Below are positions 13,301 to 25,300 of a stretch of 64,000 nt of DNA, piece after piece. The DNA lies in NCBI GenBank assembly GCA_034509425.1, contig JAVTVJ010011652.1:8364001-8428000 (forward strand), written 5' to 3'. Below the pieces are notes generated by a model, which saw nothing but the letters and a program-made list of their open reading frames with translations, was not told the origin of the DNA and did not search any database. This stretch comes from Eopsaltria australis. Taxonomy: Eukaryota > Chordata > Aves > Passeriformes > Petroicidae. Positions within the stretch are counted from its first letter, which is position 1. Each line of letters starts with the position of its first letter. The position numbers and the translations under genes are program-made.

Positions 13301-16300
13301 AGAAAAAGACAGCACTGCACCAATTCCTCCCTCTTCTCTCTTTTAGCTCCCAGAAGGAATCCCTTAGAAAACTCTTTGGAAAAGACAGCAACTTTTTTAC
13401 ATGGGTAGACAGTGATGGGGGAACAGCTTTAAACTAAAAGAGCTGAGTTTTAAATTAGACATAAAGAAGAAATTCTTTACTGTGAGGATAGCGAGCCACT
13501 GGAACAGGCTGACCAAAGAATTTGTGGATACCCCATCCCTGGAAGTGTTCAAGGCTAGGTTGGATGGGACACTGAGCAACCTAATCTAGTGGGTGCCATC
13601 CCTGCCCATGGCCAGGAGTTTGAACTAGATGATCTTCAAGGTCTTTTCCAACCCAAACCATACTATGATTCTATGAACCCTCCAGGTGCAGTTCACCACC
13701 CTTCCTAGCAAAGCATTCAACACACTGCATTCCTTCTTGGCAGCTGCCTCCAACATAAAACCCATCACAGAGGTGAGCACCACACTTCAGTGCTCTGCAC
13801 CCCTCTCCCAGCTCTGGTGCTGCCTGCCCAGGCAGATCCTGTCTGCATTTGTTTGGTTCCCCCACGAAAAGCTTGCTCCCATTTCTCTGCTCGGAGCACA
13901 CGGGAGTCCCAGTGCACCCAGGGAGTAAACCCAGGCGTCTGTCTTCAAGCTGCTCATTTACAGCTTGTGAGGAAATGCTGCTAGAAGGTTGCAACTGACT
14001 CTGCGAGGCTTCTCCCCTTCACAGCTTTTTGTGACAGTCACCAATGAAGTGCTGCCGTTGGGGGTACCGAAGCCAAGAGGGACAGACGCTGGATGCGAGG
14101 GTTTCAGCAAGGCCTCGGCACCGGGCTTAGATTACATTGCACGGTTACACAGCTGATGACACCAGGACAAACACATGCTTTGCCTGTAGGATCCTCAGGC
14201 CCCGGCGTTGGAACAAGGCACAGCCCCTTCCCTCCTGGTGTTTCATAGCTCCCAGCTATGTTTGCTTTACACTTTGGCGCAGAAGAAACAGCAGATGGCA
14301 CGGCTTCTCCTCGCTCCGCCGTGCCACTCGCAGCACCCGCGGCAGCTGCGGCGGCGCCGCCTCACGCCCCGCCAAATACAAGAGTGGCACTGCCATGGCG
14401 TGTGGAGTGCCAGCTTGCAGTGGTGACCACGAGCACTGACAGGGCTGACAGCCCCGCTGGGGACCAGCTGACAGACGGGCACAGACAGAGGAGGGGCAGT
14501 TGTCACAGTCACCCTCGCTGCCTTTTCTGGTTTCACTTTCAGGTACCATCCTAAAGTTCCAAGTTTAAAGAGTTCCTGGCTGTTGAATCCAGGTGTTGAG
14601 CAAAGAGCCAGCCCATTCACAGTGCCACTGTCCTCCCATTCCTGTGCCATGGCCCCACAGGACCTTGCAGCTGGAATTTGTCCCTTCACAGCACAAGGTG
14701 CAAGAGGGCTCTGGTAGTCCCAGGGGTGTGAAGGGGGGAGTATAACAAGAGGTGAGGAGGTGATGGACGACACCTCTGTCATCGGGCTCACCTCCCACAG
14801 CGATTTCTGACCCAGCAGATGCCTGTAAACAGCAGCAGCCAGCTCCAACCCACAGCTGTGTGATGGAGAGACGGCAGGCACCCATTTTACTTCCAAGTTC
14901 CCCAAAAGCCCCGTGGCCAGACTGCATCCTCACAAGTCCTCCCTGCTGGGCAGTGAGGGGGATGGCAGTGGTCAGGGATTGGGATTTCAGGAGCTTCCCT
15001 GCTCAGACACCCGGCTGCTGTGCCCCACGGTGTGTGTGCTGGCTGTCGGCGCGGTATCTGCAGCGAGTCAGGAGGTGCCCCGGCGCTGTCTCTCCTGGCA
15101 GGCACAGCCCCATGGCGATGGCGCTGCCGCCGGTTCCCGGGGAGCTCGGCGAGGAGCCAGGAGCGGGGCCGCGGCTCCTGGGGCTGGCAGGGGCTCGGCG
15201 GCGGGAGCCAACCCCCCAGCGCGCCGCCCTGCCCGGCGCTTAGCGGGGCGCCCGAGCAAAACTGTTCGACATGGCTTCCCAGTGGGGAGCCCACTCAGGC
15301 AAACAAACCCGGCAGCCTTAATCTCCCCGGCAAGAGCCCGCTGGGCCGGAGGGCGGGCGAGAGGGAGGGGGCCGCAGCGGGGCTGCGGCGGCCGGGCAAG
15401 GAGGCCGGGGCTATTACCACGCTCTCATTCTTTTGGCTAATCCTGACTTCACACTTTAACCTGATTGAGCCTTGTTTGGCGAGCCGGCTCCTTGCGCGCC
15501 GTGTGAGGGGATTAGGGCTGGACGCAGCGGGGAGGTAATTGCTTCCCAGCGGCGCTGGCCCCGCGTCCTGCGAGCCCCCCGCTGCCAAGAGCGCCGGGGC
15601 GGCCTGGCAGCCCTGCGGCGAGGCGCTGCCCTCGCCACGCAGCCCGGCTTGGCAGCGGCCCTGGGCTGGCTCCGGCCCTGGTGCCGAGGTGCGTCCTGCC
15701 CGGTGTCAGCAGCCACGCAGGCACCTTGTCCAGGCCAGAGCTGCAGCCCGTGTCGTGTCCCCAGCGTGTCAGCGAGGGCTGCGGAGCCACACTGGGCCAG
15801 GTGAGTGACTTTCCACCCTGGCAGTGCCTGCATGCCCGGCACCAGTGCCGCCTCCAGGCAGGTGAAGTGCAGGGGGCTGCTCTTCTCTTTACCTTGTTTC
15901 CTCCCCAGAATCCATGCTGGAAAACTCACTATCATCTCTTGTCTCTCAGACCCTCTCCTACTCAAGGGGGCAGATGAAAGGCATTAACCCTTCATCCTCT
16001 GCCAGCCCACAGCTCCCACAATGAAAATGCAAGACATCCCATGCCCCTGCCTCACAGGCCGGGCACTGCTGCAGCAGCTCTGCTCCACCAGTACTGACAC
16101 CAGTCACGGCAGGCACCAGCTCGGCCACAGCAACCATCCACCAAGCCTCGAGCAGACAAGGCAACCAAAGCCACCAGCCCTGCGGAGCATCAGTGTTTCA
16201 TGCTGGGACAAGAGCTCCCTGAAGCCCAGCCTCACCTCACCTCACTGGTGCCGTGCCAGAGCACAAATGGCATTTCCCCAGCAAGGACTGTGGCACCCGC

Positions 16301-19300
16301 AGCTGTTAAGCAACCCAGTGTCTCTCAGATCACCCCGCACATGCTGTCTGTCCCAGCACAGAGGGTTGAGCAGAGACAGGGCTGACAGCTGTTCACATCA
16401 CCACCTTCACTGCCTGACAGGTGACAAGGGGTGAGCTGAAGGGACAGTAAGACTCCTGCATTACAAAAAATCAATAGACTGATCAGCACTTGCATTAGTA
16501 GCCCAGAGTCCCCCAGGGGTTCTGCACTCCCAGCTGCCACTTCAGGGCAGGAGCTGCTGCACCCACTGCTTGTGCCAGTGTCAGCACCTGCAGCCCTGTG
16601 CTGGGGGAAGCGTCACCCACACATCCCAGCCACACAACCCACTCGAGGTGATGCACACGAGTCCCCAGTACCCAAGGAGGGATGTCCCTAAGGCAGCTGC
16701 TTGCTGGAGATGGGGAGCAGCCATCCCGCCGCTGCATTAGCAGGAGGCCAGGGCAACATGGCAGAATTTTGTCCACTGTGTCACCTGCCCCAGCAGTATG
16801 GTGTGGGGGAAAAGGAGCATTATTTACTGCTTTTCACAATACTAGAACGAGGGATGACTGACACAATCACGAAGGCAAGCTTAAAATCACAGCTAAGAGT
16901 GAATCCTCCAATTTAGAAGTCCATGGGTCTCTCAGCCACATCCAGCTCAAAAGGAAAATTAATAGAAGCAAAGTGCAGAGATGCACCTGCCAGGCTTTGC
17001 TGTGGCAAGAACACCTGCAGGTGGATGCTTGGGAGCTGATTCCTGCTGCCAGAGACCAGCTGGGCACACCTCTGGTAGCACTACACTGCCCAGTGCAGGC
17101 TGCATGGACAATGGCTCCACCAGTTGTCTGCTGGCAGGGACTGCCACCCACCAGCAGTCACTTCTGTCAGCCTGTTTTAGTGGCAGGCAGAGATGCACAA
17201 CCCCTCTGCTCCCAAGGGCACTGTGGGGGACATCAGCCTGGGGTCAGCCTGATGCTGGAATGCCCAGCCAGGGCAGGGTCCCAGGGTTCCTGCTCCAATC
17301 TCTGCCAGTCACTCTTGTCACTGCCCCTCCTGGAAGGGGGGAACAGTGAGTTGGAAGTGGGGGAGGGAGGCGCTGCTCCTACAGGGGTTCAAGGGGGAAC
17401 AGCTGGTTGCTGTGAAGAGCATCCCAGGCTGGGCGGGGTGGCACAGCCCTCCCCGCTGGCAGCCGGAGTGGAGCGGTTCATCAGGCAGCCCCAGCCGCCA
17501 ACAATTACGTGCTGAGTAAATCGATGGGATATAATTGGACTATTAAGATCTCATTATCCTCCCAGCTCTGGTTGCCACAGCCTGCAGCAAGCTGGGGGAG
17601 ACTGCAACCTGCAGCCACAGAAACTGCCTCCCAACCCACACAGCCTTGATGAGTATTGGGAAAGGGTGCATGGAGCAGGGACAGCACAGAGGGAACAAGG
17701 ATGCTGGCAGCAACCTATATTCAGCACAGGAGACATCTGTGTGGCACAGCAAAGCACTGTGCAAAGGCAAGGTGGTGTCCCTACATGGGTCCTAGAGATG
17801 AAGACTTCCAGCCATCCTTCTAGTCACCACACCAGTCTGAAAGCCACCGCTGACCTCTCCTGCCCTGAGCAGGGCTTATTGCTCCTCAGTCGCGTGGGGA
17901 GTTTGGCCTCTAAATGCCCTTTCATGCATATCTCTTCCCCCATTCCTGCTGGAAAGCACGGCTCATGTCCCCACCTGCAAGATACAGAGTCTGAATCACA
18001 CAGGCTGCCCAGCCCTGAGGGTCCCTTTCCCTGTGCAAGGGCTATGCATCAACATCATCACCTGCTCACACACCACCCATGGCGGCTGATGCGATTCCAG
18101 CCCATGGGACAGTCCTCCCAAAGGGACCAGCATCCTCAGCATTTCTTTGCACCAGGTCTCATCCACTGTGGTTCAAGTGAAAATAAATAATCACTTCCCT
18201 TAGGAGAGTTGACCCCATTCCCACCTGAGGTTTCTTGTAATATTTCTTTTCTTCTGATTTTCTCAGGACCAGTGAAAGCAATTCATCAGAGCTCCTCCTT
18301 GCCAAGCCTTATATATAAAAGGACAAAGCAATCCTTTGCTGCAGCAAGGCAAAACACAGCTTGACACCAAGATATGCTAAGCATCTCAGACCACAGACCT
18401 CAGCGACACAAGCCCTATCAACAAATTCTGCCTGTCCACTGTGTCCACACAGTAAAGACTAAAAGTGAACAGAGCAGGGAATAATGCTTCATGCATAATG
18501 CCCTGCCTTCCCCAGGCTTCCCAAAGTGCCGTGCTGACCCCAGGCTCTGGCCCTAGTTTCTTCCCTCCCAGGAGATGCAGATGCTTCCAAAAACATTAAA
18601 GCTGGAGAGGTTTGTTGCTTGGACAGACGAGCAGAGCATGTGTAAAAGGCAACATATGCTCATGGCAACAGTTAGTGAGAGGAGTCCCAGCCCCAGCGTG
18701 GTGGTGTTGATTTAGCAAAACATTTCAGGGCATGCATAAATCTCTGTGGCTTCAAAGGGACACTGCTGACCCGCACCATGACTTGCTGTCTTTTACCGGA
18801 GCACCAGCCAATTGACTCTCACTGGTATCACCTAAGGGTGCCACCACGGTGTCTGTGTGTGCCCAGGGGACACCCCAGGGATGCAGAGGCATGCAGGTAA
18901 CACCAGCAGCCCCATGTTTGGACATTAGGGAAGCTGGGGACATGCAGTGTCCCCAGCGAGTGGATGATCTGTGCAGGGAGGGCACTTGCTGGAGCCGGAC
19001 TTTGCCGAGAGCTCTGTGCCAGGGCAGTGCCTGTGTGGTGGCTCCGCTCCAGCTCCAGAGAGGATCGAGGATGGGCTCCTGCGTCGGCTGCACTGCAATG
19101 CCAGAGCTGCGGGACTCAGCCTCCGTGGGAAGGGGGATGCTATGGGAACAAGGGGAGCTGGCCAAGGAAAAGAGGGAGGGTGGGAGGGTGGGGGAATAAA
19201 GCATCTGCTACACACCCTGGAGCCTCTTCAGAGATTGAAACAAGTTAAAAGCAGCAGCTTTAATGGAAACACAAGTGAAATAACAAGCTGCAAACCCTGC

Positions 19301-22300
19301 GTGCCTTTCACCGCCCCCTCCCCAGTGTCCCTTTGTTCCTGCAACCTCGTTATCGGCAGGAAGGGGAGCCAACGCGAGGCTAAGGATATCGCCATCAGCT
19401 CCCCCGCATCCCAAAATGCCTTGAGAGAGCCACAGTGCCTTCTGTGTCCAGTGCTCTGTGGTCTGGCAGAGCCCGGGGTGAGCAGGGGAGTGTCCTGCAA
19501 CCCACCTGTGGGAGCAGCCAGCCTGTCACTTTCTCCAATAGGACCTGTTGTGTGGCTGACACATCTACCCCATTTCCCACTGTCTGCTGGGTGAGGGTTC
19601 ATTCCCTCCAGCAAGTGTCTGGCTGGACACTGAATGTTAAAACTGCACCTGCCCTGCTCACAGCCTCTGGGTCCCACTGCCACCTGGAGCCAAGGCACCC
19701 AGCCACTGGCCCCATGGCTGCACAGCCTCCTGCTGTTCTGCATCCCTGGTTCTCACCACCTTCAAGTCCCCTTAGCCCTGATGTTCAGCAAGTCCTTTCT
19801 CTTCCCTCTTTTCATGTTTTTTCTTCTGTCTCACCCTGTAGTATGGGAAATCCCTGCATGAATCCTCCACCAAAGCATTTTTTTTCAGCTCCCACACTAC
19901 CCTCCAGCCTGTGCACCTACTGGCTTCACATCTGCATAGCCCAGCTCATTTCCAGCACATTCCCCACATGCTGCAAATAAAAGGCATGGAGACATCCCCC
20001 TCCCCTGCACGCCAGGCCCCCCAACCCTGCAGAGGGAAACTGCTTCCCAGAGTGTAGTACCTCAGCAGTCACAGACCCACATGTTCCAGGATGCCCAGCA
20101 AATCAGAGTAGCCCAGCAGCTCCAGAGCTTGGGACAGAGCAAGCTGGGGGTGGTGGCAGGGATTTGCTGGACCATGTGTGGTTCTAGGTCCAGCAGACAG
20201 CAGTGTGCCACAGCAAGACCCTCCCGTGTAGCTCTGTGACAGTTCAGACAAGGTCAATCCCCCCTCACCCCATCATGACCCCGTGCAGGACTGTGCCATG
20301 CCCTGAGGAGTGCCAGGCTCCAGCCCTGCCTGCCAGAAGCCCTACATCCTCCAGCACACAGTGTGTGCTCCCTCCCTGGCAGCTCACACCCGAGAAGATA
20401 CCCCAAACTCCATGCTGCAACACTCATCCAAGGTGTAAATGAAAAAGCAAATAGCTCTTCTGGCGAGCCAGCTCTGAGCCCTGTGGGGAGTTGGCTGCAG
20501 CTCTCGTTAGCAGGCTCATCCCCTGGGTTTGCGGCACTGCAGAGCCCAGAGCTAATTGACTCCCAGACTCTGAGGCTTTTAATTGCTAATAAGTGTGAAG
20601 CCAACCCTGCCAGCCCTCCTGGATTCCTCCGAGGTGTGAATGAGGCTGAGCCAAGCTGAGAATTGCATCCCGGCTGTCCCAGATCTGTCCCAGATCTTGG
20701 TGAGCCAAGAAGCGATGCTGTGGATCTGTGATGCTGCTCCTCAGCTTTGCAGGTCCTGGGACAGCAACTGGCCCCAGCTTTAAGAAGAGCTAAAGCAAAC
20801 TCCCTGTGGGCTCGAGGATGCTCTGAAACCGATGCTGAACCTTGCAAGACAGCTGGAGAACTTGGCAAGATGCCCTGACATGACTAAGGGTCCTTCACAC
20901 TCCTCATGTTTGGCCCTAGCACTGAGACAGGTAAAACTCTTAAGTCTCATAGCCTGGGGCTTCCAGAAAGCACTTGGGAGAAGCTGGTAGTGGGATAAGA
21001 AGTGGGAGATGGATTGCAGGGTGAAAAGCAGCCAGGGTGGAGCCAGTGGGACATCTCAAATCATGCCCAACAGCTGGTAAAAGAGATGTGATGTTACACA
21101 GGGTTAGGAGGAAACAGCCAGGATAGGAGAAGGAAAGGCAGATGGGAAACAGCAGAGCGAGTGCGGGGCTGTAAGAGCACCCGAGCATGGGAATCAAACA
21201 CAGGGACACACTGCAGGGAAAACCCAACGGGCAGATAAAGAGACTCCATCTCATGTGACACACATCAAAGCCAAGATAAGAACTGCGGGAAGGCAAGCAG
21301 CAAAGCCATGCCACAGGCTGGCCCAGGCTGGGGCTGCCCTTGCCCCAGTAACATTGCTTCTGAGGAGGGGTTTGGGAGAGCAGTACCCAGTCATGGCCAA
21401 GCCACAGGGCACCGGGAGCTGCATCCCAACCCACAAGGCCTTCCCTCCATGGAGCTGCTCTTTGAAGAGCCCCAGCACAAAACCACACCACAGGTCTGGG
21501 GAAGCCTGTGCCTGCAGGTAGTGAGTACAGCAGCAGCTCCCACCCCACAGCCCTGCCTGTGCTGGGGATCAACAGCCCCTCCTTGTTTTGAGGAGGCAGA
21601 AATGAGTTGCTGGAGGCACATGTGAGTGCTCCTCCTCCCTTTGCCCTGATCCATGCACGCATGGAGCCTTGGAGGGGTATCAAGCCCAACAGCAGCACCC
21701 GACCACAAGGCCCAGACTGGAAAGTCCTGGCCCTGAGTCTGTGTGCACCTAGGGGTCTCACACAGATCTTCAATCTCTGTATTAAAGCCGAAGTGATGGA
21801 ACAGCCCCACATCCCTTTTCAAATCTGCCCTGAGGTTAATTATCTTTGGGGTTAACAATGCACCTCCTATCTTTGTTCCAAGCACATCTGAACTCTCAGT
21901 GGGGACAGCAGCTCTGTGACCCCAAGAGCCCGTGGCTGACTCTGCCCTGTGGATGTGCCTGAATAACCAGGGGCTGTGTTACCTGCATGTGCACATCTCC
22001 CACCATAGCCTGACTGAGCTCAGGAGCAGCCAGGATGGCAGAGGGGAAGTCCACAGAGGGGAGAGTCAGGGTGTTGCCTGTAAAGAGGGCATGGGACCCT
22101 TCACCCTGGTCAGCTTGGGGGGCAGCTCCTCACAGCGGCAGGGGAGGTGCTGGCCAGGGCTGGAGCTGCCGATGTTGCAGCGAGCCTCCAGCGTGGTTGC
22201 TCGGGTGGCCTGGTACTGCTCAGCACGGCTGTGCCTCGTGCTCTAGGACCTGGGGAGAGGAGCTGCCGAGGCTGATTACCCCTGCCAGAGCAGGCCTGGC

Positions 22301-25300
22301 GGGTTTATTTTTAACAGTTCTGATTGAAGCTGGTTTCCTGCTGACATTTACACTCCTTCATCATTATCGGCTCCCCGGCTTCCAACCGCCAAGATAAAAG
22401 GGAGAATGAAATCTCCCGAACAGTGGGGTCCTGGCTACAAACCCTGCAGAGGAGGGGAGACCCAGATCAGTGCAGCTGGGCAGATATCAGCCCCCCTGGA
22501 GCGAGGTGGGTGCCTATCTCACAGTGGGGGCATTACAGACTGGGATCCCACCACCAGATGCAGCAGGGAGGCATCTCAGGGCAGCCTGGGGAGGAATATG
22601 AGCCGTCATCACTGGCATGAGTATAAGGACAGGGCAGCATGGCTGGGCTACAGGCACAGCTTTGGGTGCTGGTGTCCCCAGAGACACCCAAGCTCCTGGA
22701 AGTGCCCCAGTGACTGGCTCTGGGTGTTGCTGGAGCCATGGCTGCTGTCTGGGGCCAGCAGAAGGATGAGGTGCCAATCCTGTTTGCATGCGTGTGCTCC
22801 CAGCACTGCATAAAGGGGCTCATGAAGACATGCAGGGCTTGGACCCCCAGTGTGGCCCTCTGCCATGGGGGAGTCAAGCAGGGGCTGTGCAGCACAGCCT
22901 AACCTTATCCTCCTTCCTATGCTGCTGTGGGAAGGCCAGCAATGCAATGCAGAGCCAGTGGTGGGGCTCCCAGCATGGCCAGAGCACTCGGATCTGAAAA
23001 CCTCCTTTCTTCCCTATGAAACAGTCAAATTCCAACACGTGCTGTCTAAAAATACACTATAGCCTGCCCAGGACTCTGCCTGCTCTTACATCTCTTGGAT
23101 GATTCATATTTTGTCAGATTCCAGATCAGTTTTGAGACCAAAAATACCAGGTTTGAGAGACAAGCATGTCACAGACCCCAGAAGGTGTCAGAGCTCTGTG
23201 AGAGGGGGCTGGAGACATGACCAAGGTGGGAGATGTCCTTCTGCAGCTGGGACTGCAGGCTGGGCATTACTGACATGCAGAACAACACTCATGGAGGGGG
23301 AAAGCCCTGTAGCAGCCCTGGATGGGTACAAGCTGCTCCAAGGCCAGACAACCAGCACCAAACCTGCTGCATCCCAGAAAAGCCCCAAAATGGGGTGGAT
23401 TCATACATGGGAGCTTGCCTCCAGCTTTTACTTAATTAACTTCACAGACATGAAATCATCAATAACTAATTAGACAGCCCCATTCCTACCTAATATGCTG
23501 AAATCTGCCTCCTAATTAAATATTATAGGCATTTAAAAGCATTTCTGACAACATATTACATATGTAAAATACTGCAAATTAGCCAGCTGAAATCCTGCTC
23601 AGGAACAATTTCTGACTGGACAGAAATCCAGGACATTATTTCAAGTATATTGGGAAAAGGGCCCACTCTTCTGGCAAAGGATTTTTTCTTCTGAGGGTTG
23701 GAGATTGCTGAAGCACAAAGGAGACAGCCCAGAAATGCCTCTGTCAGTCCTGCTGCCCCATGAGCCATGTGAGCCCCCCAGCAAAGGCAATTGGGATGTA
23801 AGAGGGCTCCCAGTTAGTTAAGCAAACATTAATGCAAATTGTCAGTGAGCCTGGAGATGAGATCCCAGGCACAGTGGCTTGAAGGGGAGCAAGCCCTTCC
23901 TCATATTATCAGCCCATCCACTGACTGAGGGGGGAGCAGGAGCCAGGAGCTGCTTTGTGCCATAAGAACAGAGCTCCAAGAGCCAATTTCCATGCGACCA
24001 CAGTGCATTTGATGTCTTGTGAAGTCGAGTTTACACACGCTGTCTCGCCTCTGCCTCGCACAAGGAAGGGGTGGGATCCTCCCCCTGCACACACAGCCAC
24101 AGCTCTGGCTGAGCATCCCACAGCACCCTGGGATCCAGCACGGGATGAGCCATTCCCAGTGCACCCTTCTAGCCAGAATGCAGCTGGAGAAAAAAAGGGC
24201 TTGGATTTGGTTTCCTCTGCATGAATAGGGGGCCAAAGTATTGCTGTCTTGCTTTGCCCCCTGCATAGGAAACTTCTCTTCTTCCGTCTTCAACTCTGGC
24301 TTGGTGTGAGCCCAGTTCAGTGCTGAAATGGAGCCATGGAGACCACAGGAGGGGGCACAGGAGGGCTGCAGCATCCCCCACCTTAACCTGCAGGCAGGAG
24401 CCCAGCCCAACACAGTGTCTGTGTGCTCTGGTGTTTGCGTCTGCTCTGGTGCCAGGCTCTTTCCCTAAAAGCAGAGCAGAGAGCAGGCGGTTTGCAAGGG
24501 AAAAGGCCAGGAGCAAAGGCAGGGAACACCACCTGGTAATTGCCTGCAAACTTAACTCGGCTTGCAAGTGGATGCTGCAGTGCCAGGCTTTGAACAGGGC
24601 TGTTTCATGTGCCTGATGTTCCTGCTGCTCCTTGTGCATCCCATCAGACATGGGAGAGGGGATGAGGACAGAGTGCGTGTTTAGAATTCACACTTCAAAG
24701 TTGCTATCCGAGTGGACTGGCCTGTATTTGCTGCACAGTTGGAGACAAGTCAGGGAGCGGGAGGGTGAGCGGGGAGACGAGGGCTCACATCCCCTTTATT
24801 GCCAGGATCAATCACCTGCCCAGGGATGCTCTGCTGCAGTGAGATCGAGAGCTGTGCTCAACCCCTTCCTGGCTCCAGCTCCTGTTCTGCAGCTTGTACC
24901 CAGGTTAGCTCCTGTTGCTGGAGCCCCCTCGGGCTGGGGCTCTCTGCACACACTGCTGCACTGCCTGGGAATTTCTTCTGCCATGTCCATACACCGCAGC
25001 AGACACTGCACCCATTGCCCACCACACTGCATCCACACATGCTCTCTTAATCATTCCTTAATTCTCACTTCCGAGCCTTTGCTGTTTTCTGCCCACTCCT
25101 GTGTCAGCACACCTGGAAAAGAAGCACCCTAGGGAGCAGCAGAGGGGAGGACACAGCTCCTCCAGGAGTCCAATCCATCTTCTGAGGCTGGTGGAAAGAC
25201 CATTCAATGCTCCTCTCCCAGCAATGCTTCCTTACGCACACAAGAAGAGCACTCTGGGGAGGTCAGGCAGCGAGGAAGACCCTGCTTCTCCACCACCAGG

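Noticed and set aside
18310..18322. TATATATAAAAGG resembling a TATA box on the plus strand
   Set aside because: Isolated AT-rich motif with no ORF, donor or CpG context downstream; likely chance.
20940..21812. 290-codon minus-strand open frame in intron 4
   Set aside because: No domain, no similar family recognised, low-complexity composition, no promoter or splice context; read as a chance ORF.
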